Positions 52,911 through 61,586 of a DNA stretch of 64,000 nucleotides are shown here, in pieces. Position 1 is the first letter of the stretch; every line of letters begins with the position of its first letter. Both the position numbers and the translations under genes were made by a program. Origin of the DNA: Pirellulales bacterium (lineage in GTDB: Bacteria > Planctomycetota > Planctomycetia > Pirellulales > JACPPG01). The notes below the pieces were generated by a model. The model was given only the letters and a program-made list of their open reading frames with translations, did not search any database and was not told where the DNA came from. The DNA lies in assembly GCA_036499395.1 (NCBI GenBank), contig DASYDW010000099.1, positions 1 through 64,000 of the forward strand, written 5' to 3'.

Positions 52911-54377
52911 ATGCTCGTAATCCCCGGAATGGCTGGCAAGGATACCTGCGACGGAGTTAATCGTCGCGAGCTGCTGCGCGTTGGCGGATCGGCCATGCTT
53001 GGCCTTTCGCTGGCCGACGTGTTCCGCCGTCAGAGCGCCACAGCCGCTGAAGCATCGGCCACTGCTGGTGGACTGGGTTGGGGCAAAGCCAAAAGCGTCA
53101 TCATGATCTTCTTGCAGGGTGGGCCAAGCCATCTCGACCTGTGGGATCCCAAGCCGAACGTTCCCGATAACGTCAGAAGCGTTTTCAACCCCATCGATAC
53201 CAAGACGCCCGGGCTGCAAGTTACGGAGCTGATGCCCAAGCTGGCGCAGATCACGGACAAGCTGACATTGATCCGCTCGGTGAGTTACACGCCGAACGGG
53301 TTGTTCAATCACACGGCCGCGATCTATCAGATGCTGACCGGCTATACGACCGATCGCGTCAGTGCTTCGGGGCAGTTAGAGCCGCCGAGCCCGAAAGATT
53401 TTCCGAACTTCGGCTCGAACATCGTCCGGCTCAAGCCGACCACGGTGCCGATGCTGCCGTTCGTGATGATGCCGCGACCGCTGCAGGAGAGCAACGTCGT
53501 GGGCAAGGCCGGCACCGCAGGATTCCTGGGCCGCGCCTACGATCCGTATTATCTGTATCCGACCGGCGACGACATGGACATGGCCAAGATGTCGCGCATT
53601 AAGGTCGACGATCTGCAATTGCGGCCGGAAGTCTCGTCGGCTCGTTTAGAGCGACGTGCTAAGCTGCGCGACGTGATCGCTGGCGGCATGCCGGCCATCG
53701 AGCGGGCCACGGCTCGTTACGATCTGGACGAATATTACGACAAGGCGCTGAGCCTGGTGATCTCGGGTCGTGCGCGAGATGCCTTCGATCTGAGCCGTGA
53801 AACCGCGGCGACCCGCGAGCAATACGGCAACAACACGTTCGGCCAGAGCCTGCTCCTGGCCCGCCGCCTGGTCGAGGCCGGCACGCGTGTCGTCGAGGTC
53901 AACTGGCCGAAGGTGGCCAACAGCGACAACCATTCGTTTGACGTACACGTCGGACTCTCGGGCCGAATGAAGAACCAGTGCGCCCCCATGCTCGATGGTG
54001 GCCTGTCGGCGCTGATCGCCGATCTGGATGAACGCGGCATGCTGAACGACACGCTGGTGCTGGCCATCGGCGAGTTCGGCCGCAGCCCCAAACGCGGCGT
54101 CAGCACTTCGGGCAATACCAATAGCGACGACGGCCGCGACCACTGGCCGTACTGCTACACGGCCTGCATGGCCGGAGCCGGCATCAAGCGCGGTTACGTC
54201 CACGGCAAGAGCGACGGTACCGGCAGCGGCCCCTTGGAAAACCCCGTTCATCCGGGCGAGCTGTTGGCGACGATCTATCACTCGGTCGGCATCGATCCGG
54301 CGACGATCGTCTACAACCATCTCAATCAGCCGCGGGAACTGGTCAAAGCCGAAGTGGTCCCCGGCCTGCTGGCCTAG
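52911..54377 (+). CDS. DUF1501 exported protein
   Basis: A 488-residue DUF1501 family protein starting ATG 52911 after GGGAGGAG. The N-terminus carries an RRELLRVGG motif and a hydrophobic stretch, a probable twin-arginine signal. Family landmarks: [47 protein letters not shown], and the C-terminal [19 protein letters not shown]. In planctomycetes these alkaline-phosphatase-like proteins usually sit next to a DUF1549/DUF1553 cytochrome-like gene; none is adjacent here. Function unknown. Confidence 0.93.
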   Translation: MLVIPGMAGKDTCDGVNRRELLRVGGSAMLGLSLADVFRRQSATAAEASATAGGLGWGKAKSVIMIFLQGGPSHLDLWDPKPNVPDNVRSVFNPIDTKTPGLQVTELMPKLAQITDKLTLIRSVSYTPNGLFNHTAAIYQMLTGYTTDRVSASGQLEPPSPKDFPNFGSNIVRLKPTTVPMLPFVMMPRPLQESNVVGKAGTAGFLGRAYDPYYLYPTGDDMDMAKMSRIKVDDLQLRPEVSSARLERRAKLRDVIAGGMPAIERATARYDLDEYYDKALSLVISGRARDAFDLSRETAATREQYGNNTFGQSLLLARRLVEAGTRVVEVNWPKVANSDNHSFDVHVGLSGRMKNQCAPMLDGGLSALIADLDERGMLNDTLVLAIGEFGRSPKRGVSTSGNTNSDDGRDHWPYCYTACMAGAGIKRGYVHGKSDGTGSGPLENPVHPGELLATIYHSVGIDPATIVYNHLNQPRELVKAEVVPGLLA

Positions 54378-54429
54378 GGTCCCGTATTGCTGCGGACAAT
54401 GCGACATGCGCTGCACGCATACCAGGTCA

Positions 54430-54485
54430 GCGCGATTGTCGAAATCGCGCCAAGGTATGATGCGTATTCGTTGAATTCGAATACG
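54430..54485. other. Two tandem dyads after the DUF1501 gene
   Basis: GCGCGATT at 54430-54437 pairs with AATCGCGC at 54443-54450, and CGTATTCG at 54463-54470 pairs with CGAATACG at 54478-54485. Perfect eight-base stems; neither is followed by a T-run. They may be operators or an mRNA structure. Confidence 0.5.
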
Positions 54486-54655
54486 ATCATGGGCCGTTGA
54501 CGGTGCCCTTCACGTGGTGCCGCTTCAGCTTCTTCACCGGTGTGCGCATCGGGGCCATTCTCGCGGTCCGCCCCGCATCGCTATAATCGCATCGTCGTGG
54601 CAGACGTTCTCTCGTTGGCCGCATTCGCTCCGCAGGGAAAGGGAAACCCAGTCCG

Positions 54656-55111
54656 ATGTCCGCACCGCGAAAAAGCCGCATCCTGGTCGCCGACGATAAC
54701 GCCACGAACGTCGAGCTGCTCGAGGTCTATCTGGCCGGCCTGAACTGCGACCTGGCCATCGCGGTCGACGGCCGCGATACGCTGGAGAAAGTGGCCTCGT
54801 TCAAGCCGGATCTGATCTTGCTCGACATTATGATGCCCAAGCTGAGTGGCTTCGAGGTATGCAAGCAGCTCAAGGGGAATCCAGAAACCAAGGGAATCAT
54901 GATCCTCATGGTGACCGCGCTGAACGAACTCGGCGATATCGAACGGGCCGTCAACGCCGGGACCGACGATTTTCTCAGCAAGCCGGTCAATAAGCTCGAG
55001 TTGCTCAAGCGCGTCGAAATCATGCTCCGGCTCCGGCACGTCGAAGACGAGGTCGAACGGCTGCGGCGGTATATCGAGGGAATGGAAGACTCAACGGGCC
55101 CGGGCGCGTAA
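54656..55111 (+). CDS. Single-domain response regulator
   Basis: A 151-residue CheY-like receiver: acid pair at Asp13/Asp14 (LVADDN), phosphoacceptor Asp57 (LLDIMMP), Thr87 (MVTA) and Lys109 (LSKP) are all in place. Residues 118-145 form a helical coiled extension (RHVEDEVERLRRYIEGM), with no DNA-binding or enzymatic output domain. It probably acts through protein contacts. No histidine kinase is nearby. Confidence 0.93.
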   Translation: MSAPRKSRILVADDNATNVELLEVYLAGLNCDLAIAVDGRDTLEKVASFKPDLILLDIMMPKLSGFEVCKQLKGNPETKGIMILMVTALNELGDIERAVNAGTDDFLSKPVNKLELLKRVEIMLRLRHVEDEVERLRRYIEGMEDSTGPGA

Positions 55112-55286
55112 CCGCTGTTCAGCCGGTAGAGGCGACAGTTTCGGCATCCGTGCGCGTCAGCAACTGCGCACCTTGATTTCGCTCTCGGCCCCATTTATCG
55201 TGCGGAGGGTCACGAATCGCTGGTTTCGACCGGCCGATTTCGGCCAGACCTCTCTCCCGCCCGCCTGCCCTCAAGGAACGTCTGAA

Positions 55287-56243
55287 ATGCGTCCGTCACC
55301 ACTTCGATCCAGCGTGTTCGCCTGTTTCGTCGTCGTGATGGCGCTCGCGAGCTTCGCCGCGGCTGACGAGGCAAAGGTTAAAAAACTGCTGTTCATCGGC
55401 ATCGATGGTTGCCGATTCGATTCGATCGAGGCTGCCAACGCGCCCAACCTGGACCGCCTGATGGCCGAAGGATGCTACGATCCCGATTGCCAGATTCTGG
55501 GCGACCGCTTCACCGGCAACGATACGATCAGCGGCCCTGGCTGGTCGAGCATTCTGACCGGAGTGTGGGCCGACAAGCATGGCGTGATGGATAACGACTT
55601 CAAGGTTAAGCATTACGAACAGTACCCGCACTTCTTCGCGCATCTTAAAGAAAAGCAGCCCGACGCGTACACGGTATCGATCGTCAGTTGGATTCCGATT
55701 CAGACGCATATCGTCAGTGCGGCGGACATTCGTCAGCTTTATCCGCCGGTCGGCAAGGACTATATCCGCGCCGACGAGATGGCCACCAAATCGGCCGTCA
55801 AGATTCTCTCCGAAGCCGATCCCACAGTGCTGTTCTTGTACATTGGTCAGGTCGACGAGACCGGTCATCAGTACGGGTTTCATCCTACGGTTCCGCAGTA
55901 CATCCAAGCGATCGAGAATGCTGACAAGTATGTCGGTCAGGTCGTCGATGCGATGAAGGGACGGAAGACCTTCGACAAAGAGGATTGGCTCGTCCTGGTC
56001 ACGGCCGATCACGGCGGCAAAGGAACCGGCCACGGCGGCGGACATAATGTCCCCGAGATTCGCAACAGCTTCGTCATCGTCAGCGGACCCGATGCGAAGC
56101 GAGGGCCGCTCAACCAAGACACTTATCTCGTCGATGTTCCGGTCACGGCGCTAACGCATTTGGGCGTGACAATCGATCCTGCCTGGCAACTGGATGGGCA
56201 TCCGATTGGCCTCAAGGACCTTCCTTCGCAAACCGCGAAATAA
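55287..56243 (+). CDS. Exported alkaline phosphatase-like nucleotide pyrophosphatase/phosphodiesterase
   Basis: A 318-residue protein with a signal peptide (ending FAAADEA). It carries the type I phosphodiesterase pattern: LLFIGIDGCRFD (metal Asp), SGPGWSSILTG, where a Ser/Thr near that loop would act as nucleophile, YIGQVDETGHQYG (metal site), and VLVTADHGG (Asp-His). It cleaves phosphoester or pyrophosphate bonds of an unknown substrate outside the cytoplasm. ATG 55287 has AAGGAA eight bases upstream. The next gene begins 50 bases downstream, which allows cotranscription. Confidence 0.9.
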   Translation: MRPSPLRSSVFACFVVVMALASFAAADEAKVKKLLFIGIDGCRFDSIEAANAPNLDRLMAEGCYDPDCQILGDRFTGNDTISGPGWSSILTGVWADKHGVMDNDFKVKHYEQYPHFFAHLKEKQPDAYTVSIVSWIPIQTHIVSAADIRQLYPPVGKDYIRADEMATKSAVKILSEADPTVLFLYIGQVDETGHQYGFHPTVPQYIQAIENADKYVGQVVDAMKGRKTFDKEDWLVLVTADHGGKGTGHGGGHNVPEIRNSFVIVSGPDAKRGPLNQDTYLVDVPVTALTHLGVTIDPAWQLDGHPIGLKDLPSQTAK

Positions 56244-56293
56244 ACAGCAGAACGAATTCAATCACTTAAACCCCTCGGCAGGAGAACACTGCT

Positions 56294-56593
56294 TTGCTCG
56301 TACACAACGTCTATTTCATGCTCAAGGATCCCACGCCCGCCAATATCGAACATTTGCTGGCAGAGTGCCGCAAATACCTGACCGACCACAAGGGCGTCAC
56401 GTATTTCGGCTGTGGGACGGTGGCCGATCTCGACAGGCCCGTGAATGACCGGATGTTCGACGTCGGTTTGCACGTCATTTTCGCCGATCGTGCGGCTCAC
56501 GATGCCTATCAGGTTCACGAGCGGCACATTAAGTTCATCGAAGCCAACAAGCCCACCTGGCGCCAAGTGCGAGTCTTCGATACCGACGTCTAG
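56294..56593 (+). CDS. Dabb (stress-responsive A/B barrel) protein
   Basis: A 99-residue protein with the Dabb pattern: VHNVYFMLKDPTP, a helix with NIEHLLAECRKYL, DRMFDVGLHVIFADRAAHDAYQVHERH. These dimeric alpha-beta barrels have diverse or unknown small-molecule roles. The likely start is a TTG at 56294, eight bases after AGGAGAA; no ATG fits better. It follows the phosphodiesterase closely. Confidence 0.88.
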   Translation: MLVHNVYFMLKDPTPANIEHLLAECRKYLTDHKGVTYFGCGTVADLDRPVNDRMFDVGLHVIFADRAAHDAYQVHERHIKFIEANKPTWRQVRVFDTDV

Positions 56594-56629
56594 TTAAGGC
56601 AGAGCGAACGTCGGCGAACCGGCGCCCAC

Positions 56630-56683
56630 CCCTCTCACTCTTGAAGAGGGGTTCGACGGGGGGCGGCCGTCCCGGCCGCCTTT
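56630..56683 (+). terminator. Probable terminator after the Dabb gene
   Basis: A seven-base stem (CCCCTCT with AGAGGGG) near 56629-56651 is followed by GGCGGCC/GGCCGCC at 56662-56680 and TTT. The second is the better terminator candidate. Confidence 0.5.
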
Positions 56684-56754
56684 GCATTGCGGGAGCAGCC
56701 GCGAGTAAAGCTAATTGTCACTTCGCCCTCCGCCGCAGGGCGCAACGAATCGCC

Positions 56755-57600
56755 TCATGCCGCGGTCGGCGTCGAGATGCTGCGCCAACTGGCGGCATCT
56801 TCGCCGTCGAGCCGTAACGTCAGGCATTTCGCGCTGCCGCCGGCCTTCACGAATTCGTCGAGCGGCGTTTCGCGCGGGGTGAATCCGCGCTCGGATAATG
56901 CGTGGTGCATTTCCGGGCAGCCCGTGTTCGTGATCACCGTGCGCCCCACGACGACGGCGTTGCAGGCGAAACGTTGCGCCTCGCCCCGGCTGACCGGAAT
57001 CAGCTCCGGAACAAGTTCACGCAGCACCGCCGCGGCATACTGGTCGAAAGCAGCCGGATAATAGACGGCGACCCCCGAGGCGAGCGGGCAGAAACACGTA
57101 TCGAGGTGATAGTAATAGGGATCGACCAGTTCCATAGGGATGACGCGGCAGCCCAACCGCTGGCCGACCCATTCGAGCGCGCGATGCTCGCTACGCAGCC
57201 GATAGCCGGCAAATAACGTATCGCCGCAAAACAGCGCGTCCCCCGCTCCCTCGAAGTAAAAATCGTTGGGCAGGTGCTCGACTCGGAAGCCACGCGCCGC
57301 CAGCCACCGCTCGTCCTGTGCCTCCTCGCCTTGTCGCTCGCGATGGCGGAAGTGCGACACGATCGCCAAGTCGCGATGAACGATGGCCGCGTTGGCGGTG
57401 AAGACTAAATCCGGCAGGCCAGCGACGGCCGGCATTGTTTCTACGACGGCGTCAGATTCTTCGATCAAGCGTTTCAGATGCAACCACTGCTCACGCGCAA
57501 CGGCCAGATCCGCCGGGCGTTCGCGATGCATCCAGGCATTGATTTCATATTCGATGCCGTAGAAATCGGGCTGGCACATCAAAACGTGCGGCTTGATCAT
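56755..57600 (-). CDS. Arginine dihydrolase-type amidinotransferase-fold enzyme
   Basis: A 281-residue guanidino-group-modifying enzyme close in layout to the N-terminal domain of cyanobacterial ArgZ/AgrE, which splits arginine to ornithine, two ammonium and carbon dioxide. Residues matching ArgZ are visible: Asn21 (EINAW), Asn70 (FTAN), Glu117/Asp121 (FEGAGD), His165 (YYHLDTCFCPL), and Cys259 near the end (GGSAKCLTL), the usual catalytic Cys. Plain arginine deiminases or dimethylargininases remain alternatives. Its ATG overlaps the stop of the upstream ornithine-cyclodeaminase-like gene by four bases. The two-gene operon would turn arginine into proline. Confidence 0.85.
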   Translation of the reverse strand: MIKPHVLMCQPDFYGIEYEINAWMHRERPADLAVAREQWLHLKRLIEESDAVVETMPAVAGLPDLVFTANAAIVHRDLAIVSHFRHRERQGEEAQDERWLAARGFRVEHLPNDFYFEGAGDALFCGDTLFAGYRLRSEHRALEWVGQRLGCRVIPMELVDPYYYHLDTCFCPLASGVAVYYPAAFDQYAAAVLRELVPELIPVSRGEAQRFACNAVVVGRTVITNTGCPEMHHALSERGFTPRETPLDEFVKAGGSAKCLTLRLDGEDAASWRSISTPTAA

Positions 57601-58871
57601 GAGGTGGTCTCCCCCTCGATATCAGCCAGCTCCCGCACCAGGGCGCGCAAGAACGGCTCGACGTCGGTGACCAATCCCACGGTTTGAAAACTTCCCCGAT
57701 CGCCCATTTTGATAACGGTCGAAGGATTAATGTCAGCGCATACGACTTTGACCCATGCCGGCAGCAGATTGCCTACGGCGATCGAATGCAACGTCGTCGC
57801 GATCATCAAACAGAAGCTGACGTCACGAATCGCGCCGCGCATCTGCCGTTGCGCTTCCAAAGTATCGGTAATCACCTCAGGCAATGGTCCATCGTCCCGT
57901 ATGCTGCCAGCCAGGAGAAAGTCGACGTTGTTTTGCACGCATTCGTACATAATTCCCGAAGTCAGCAAGCCCGACGCGACCGCCGAACGAATGCCGCCCG
58001 CACGGCGAATGCGGTTGATGGCGCGCAGGTGGTGCTCATGCCCTGATTCGGTCGGAGTGCCGTGCGTCAGATGAACGCCGAGGCTTGTGCCGAATAGCGA
58101 CTGTTCGATGTCATGCGTCGCCAAGGCGTTGCCGGCAAACAGCACGTCGATGTAGCCGTCGCGGATCATTTGGCAGATATGCGCGCCGCTGCCGGTATGG
58201 ACGATCGCCGGCCCGCCAACGAGCAGCGTCCTTCCTCCCGCGGCGCGATTGCTCGATAGTTCGCGCGCAATGGCACGGATGGCAACGGTTTTCGGTTTCT
58301 CGGTCGAGACAGCGCTTCCCATGAACTCGAACAGGTGCTTTGGCCTGGTGCGATCTGGGGGAAAGACACGTACGCCGGCATGCCCCACGATGATCTGGTC
58401 GCCACGTCGCACATCGACCATGGGCAAGCATCGGGCGTGCTTGCGATCCGTCGAAACGACGATGCCGCAATCCATCTCCTGCAATTCGACTTCGTGCCAT
58501 TTGCCGGACAGTCGTATCTCGGTCCGTTGATTGGTGGTGCTGTAGAAGCCTTCGGGAAAAGCCGCGTCCATATCGGCTACTTCCAATCGGCAATCCTGCA
58601 ACGTAGTTGGCAGGGCCCCGTGATCGCGGATTTCGGCGATGATCGCATCGAGCGATTCGGCCGACGACGCTTGCACCTCGACCAGCGCGTGGCTGGCATC
58701 GTTGCGCGCCTGGCCGATCGCAATATCCTTGATCCTGAATGTCCCCCCCAGGCTCGTAATCAAATCGAGCACCTTGGGCAGAATCAGGCTGTCAATGATA
58801 TGACCGCGAATCTCGACGTCTTCGACAAACGCCGGTTGCGTTATCGGCTTAGCAGCAGGCTCGTATTTCAT
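57597..58871 (-). CDS. TIGR00300/LOR-SDH family protein, probable ornithine cyclodeaminase
   Basis: A 424-residue protein starting ATG 58871, with GAGGTG upstream. It matches the LOR/SDH (TIGR00300) family, the C-terminal domain of cyanobacterial ArgZ/AgrE: an N-terminal domain with VEIRGHIIDSLILPKVLD, a central VGHAGVRVFPPDR, and a nucleotide-binding C-terminal half with LLVGGPAIVHTGSGAHI and ADINPSTVIKMGDRG. The AgrE C-terminus makes proline from ornithine with release of ammonium. It is the first gene of the operon with the dihydrolase. An upstream start at 58940 is open but lacks a good site. Confidence 0.87.
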   Translation of the reverse strand: MKYEPAAKPITQPAFVEDVEIRGHIIDSLILPKVLDLITSLGGTFRIKDIAIGQARNDASHALVEVQASSAESLDAIIAEIRDHGALPTTLQDCRLEVADMDAAFPEGFYSTTNQRTEIRLSGKWHEVELQEMDCGIVVSTDRKHARCLPMVDVRRGDQIIVGHAGVRVFPPDRTRPKHLFEFMGSAVSTEKPKTVAIRAIARELSSNRAAGGRTLLVGGPAIVHTGSGAHICQMIRDGYIDVLFAGNALATHDIEQSLFGTSLGVHLTHGTPTESGHEHHLRAINRIRRAGGIRSAVASGLLTSGIMYECVQNNVDFLLAGSIRDDGPLPEVITDTLEAQRQMRGAIRDVSFCLMIATTLHSIAVGNLLPAWVKVVCADINPSTVIKMGDRGSFQTVGLVTDVEPFLRALVRELADIEGETTS

Positions 58872-59193
58872 CGCGCACCTCGATGTGCGAGTTTCGGCAC
58901 GCGCCGATGGCTTAGGCGCGGCAGAGAGGGAATGCGCCACGAGGGCTCAGGAGCGCAGAAGAGGAGAACGCACGTCCCTAATCCCTCAGGCCAATTCTAG
59001 GTCCGCGGTCATTTTCCGGCCATTCCGACCGCCGGACGAGATTGTCGACGATTGACGGGAAATTCGGCCTAACCCTGTACGCTGCCATCACTTCACAACG
59101 CCCGAATGCATCCTTATACTACCGTTTGCTTGCGCCCGGCGCCTGCCGATTCGCGCAGCCCCCTCTTAACCAACATCAGCGTATTCGACGGGC
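58872..59193. other. Divergent intergenic region
   Basis: About 320 bases between the arginine operon and the Arg-rich protein. It must hold both promoters. GC-rich, with no convincing box or hairpin. Confidence 0.4.
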
Positions 59194-60456
59194 ATGACCG
59201 ACCAACCAGAACGCACGAACTGGGCCGACTTAGCAAAAGAGCTGGGCGCCGAGGCGCGCCCGACCGAGCCCCCCAAGCCAGCCGCCGCGGTGCCGCCTCC
59301 TCCACCGCGCCGCACGACGGAAACGCCGCGAACTGCTCCGCGTCCCGCGTCCGATTGGTCGCAGTTGGCCGCGGAATTAGGAGCGAGCCCCGCGCCCACC
59401 GCTCCACGCCCACCGGAACGGATCGCACCGCGACCCGAGCCACGTGAGCGCGAAGAGCGCCGTCCCGAGCAGCCTCGACAGGAAGAGCGGAGATCTGAAG
59501 AGCGCCGGCCGGAAGAGCGCCGACCCGAGAGCCGTCAATCCGAGGGGCGTCGATCGGACGAGCGGCGATCCGAGGAACGTCGTCACGAATCTCGCCCTCC
59601 GCGCGAGGCGCGCAGCGAAGCTCCGCCCCCGCGTCGCGAGCCGGAACATTACGAGCAGCGCCGTCCGGAGCCTCCGCGCCGTGAGGCGGAAACTTCTCGC
59701 CGAGAGCCGCCGACGTTTGAAAAGTCGCGCGATGAAGAAACGCGTTTCGACGACGAGACAACCAGCTTCGCCTTCGACGAAGTCGAGGAAACGCTCGAGT
59801 TCTTTGTCGGCGGCAAGCCCCCCGAGGCAACTCCTGGCACGGGAGAAGAAGGAGAACGCAAAGGGCGTCGCCGGCGCCGGCGTCGCCGTGGGCGTGGCCG
59901 TTCGTCGGACCGCGCACCCCAGCAGCAGCAACAGCCGACGCACGAGCCGGAAGTGTGGGATGTCGATTCCGCGCCCGTCGACGAGTCGACCGAAGATCGG
60001 CACGACGACGAAGTCGAAGACGGCGAAATTGAACAGCGTCAAGCTGACGCACCGGAAGCGCGCGAGTCAAGCGAAGAGCGCCCAGGCCGCCCGCGTCGTC
60101 GCCGTCGTCGCCGCGGTGGTCGCCGCGACAACGAGTCGCGCGAGCCAGCCGCACCGCGCAGCGACGAGCCACGAGCAGAGCGCTCGCGTGCCGAAGCGGT
60201 GGACGAGGATGACGATGATAATGACGATCTCGATCTTCCTCTGCACGGTGCCGTCAACGGTGAACATTCGGATCTAGATGACGATGATGATGACGTCGAT
60301 CTCAAGGCTCATCACCGCGGCATTCCCACCTGGGACGAAGCGATCGGCATGATCGTGGCGACGAACATGGAAGCACGCGCTAAGAATCCCGCCGGCCCGT
60401 CAGGGTCGCGCGGCCGGCGTGGACATGGTCGCGGTCGTGGCGGTCATGGTCGCTGA
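59194..60456 (+). CDS. Arg/Glu-rich disordered protein
   Basis: A 420-residue protein that is largely unstructured. Near the N-terminus two copies of a short motif occur, NWADLAKELGA and DWSQLAAELGA, separated by a Pro-rich linker. Then come long RRxExRR repeats (residues 80-190), an acidic segment with FAFDEVEETLEFFVGGKPPEAT (about 190-215), basic clusters RRRRRRRR, and acidic clusters. The end GIPTWDEAIGMIVATNMEARAK followed by RGRGRGG is a motif I have seen as a conserved ending of planctomycete disordered proteins. Composition and RGG-like ends suggest RNA or nucleic acid binding and scaffolding, as in RNase E tails. No enzymatic domain. Confidence 0.7.
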   Translation: MTDQPERTNWADLAKELGAEARPTEPPKPAAAVPPPPPRRTTETPRTAPRPASDWSQLAAELGASPAPTAPRPPERIAPRPEPREREERRPEQPRQEERRSEERRPEERRPESRQSEGRRSDERRSEERRHESRPPREARSEAPPPRREPEHYEQRRPEPPRREAETSRREPPTFEKSRDEETRFDDETTSFAFDEVEETLEFFVGGKPPEATPGTGEEGERKGRRRRRRRRGRGRSSDRAPQQQQQPTHEPEVWDVDSAPVDESTEDRHDDEVEDGEIEQRQADAPEARESSEERPGRPRRRRRRRGGRRDNESREPAAPRSDEPRAERSRAEAVDEDDDDNDDLDLPLHGAVNGEHSDLDDDDDDVDLKAHHRGIPTWDEAIGMIVATNMEARAKNPAGPSGSRGRRGHGRGRGGHGR

Positions 60457-60494
60457 GCCATCATGCGGTGTCGCGCATCCTTAGGAGTCTGGCG

Positions 60495-61514
60495 GTGAAG
60501 AAACTGTTCCCTCTGCTGGCCGGCTTCGTGCTCGCGCTGGGATGCGCCGCGGAAAGTCCCTCAGGCGATAAGGGCAACAGCCACGGTAGCGCAGTTGACG
60601 GCGGCCCGAAGACGCTGCGAATTGCCGTCATTCCTAAAGGAACCACGCACGAATTCTGGCGCTCGGTACATGCCGGCGCTGAGCAAGCGGCCAAGGAATT
60701 CGGCAACGTCGAAATCACCTGGAAGGGACCGCTGCAAGAAAGCGATCGTGAAGGGCAGATTTCGCTGGTGCAGGATTTCGTCACCAAACGCGTCGACGGA
60801 ATCTGCCTCGCTCCGCTCGACTCGCAGGCCCTTGTCGCCGCCGTGCGTAGTGCCAAGGCCGAAGGAATTCCTACGGTCATCTTCGATAGCGCGCTGGCGA
60901 GCGAGGACGACATTGTCAGCTACGTCGCCACCGACAACATGCGCTGCGGAGAGTTGGCCGCCGAAACGATTGCCAAGATGCTCGAGGACCGGCCGCACGC
61001 CAAAGTCATCTTAATGCGCTACAGCCCAGGCAGCGAAAGCACCGAGCAACGCGAGGAAGGCTTTCTCAACGGATTGAAGCGCTTTCCCAACGTCGAAATC
61101 CTGTCGAGCAATCAGTACACCGGCACGTCGTTCGAAGATGCCCTGTCGGTCAGCCAACAAATGTTGCTGAAGTACGAAGATCAGGTCGACGGCATCTTCA
61201 CGGTGTGCGAGCCGAACAGCACGGGAATGCTGGGGGCGCTGCAAGGTCATGCCAAGTTGGCGGGCAGAGTGAAATTCATCGCCTTCGATCCCAACGCGCG
61301 GCTGATTCAAGCGATGCGCGAAGGAACTGTATCGGGCATCGTCTTGCAGGACCCCGTGAAAATGGGTTACTTCGGCGTAAAAACCTTGGTCGATCATCTC
61401 AACGGCAAACCGGTCGAGAAACGAGTTTCGACAGGTGAATTCATGGCCACGCAGGAAAACATGGACCAACCTGAGATGGCAGCGTTGCTCAAACCTGCGC
61501 AATCTACCGATTAA
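60495..61514 (+). CDS. Sugar-binding periplasmic lipoprotein (type I binding protein)
   Basis: A 339-residue periplasmic binding protein. GTG 60495 with AGGAG eight bases upstream starts a lipoprotein signal (FPLLAGFVLALGC). The fold matches the ribose/galactose-binding family: IAVIPKGTTHEFWRSVHAGAEQAAKEFG, DGICLAPLDSQALVAAVRSAKAEGIPTVIFDS, VKFIAFDPNARLIQAMREGTVSGIVLQDP. It would deliver a sugar or similar ligand to an ABC permease; none is seen in the window, so it is orphan or works at a distance. It begins 38 bases after the preceding stop, so cotranscription with the Arg-rich gene is possible. Confidence 0.92.
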   Translation: MKKLFPLLAGFVLALGCAAESPSGDKGNSHGSAVDGGPKTLRIAVIPKGTTHEFWRSVHAGAEQAAKEFGNVEITWKGPLQESDREGQISLVQDFVTKRVDGICLAPLDSQALVAAVRSAKAEGIPTVIFDSALASEDDIVSYVATDNMRCGELAAETIAKMLEDRPHAKVILMRYSPGSESTEQREEGFLNGLKRFPNVEILSSNQYTGTSFEDALSVSQQMLLKYEDQVDGIFTVCEPNSTGMLGALQGHAKLAGRVKFIAFDPNARLIQAMREGTVSGIVLQDPVKMGYFGVKTLVDHLNGKPVEKRVSTGEFMATQENMDQPEMAALLKPAQSTD

Positions 61515-61586
61515 TTCGACCGCGTCTCTGCGGTTTGTATCTGAGAGTCAACGACGCCGGTCGTGGTCAAATGGGAGTGATGCACT

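Noticed and set aside
55296-56117. Antisense frame over the phosphodiesterase gene
   Set aside because: The sense strand carries the full catalytic motif set.
56755-57600. Naming the gene as arginine deiminase (arcA)
   Set aside because: Length and motif layout fit ArgZ-type dihydrolases better than the roughly 400-residue deiminases.
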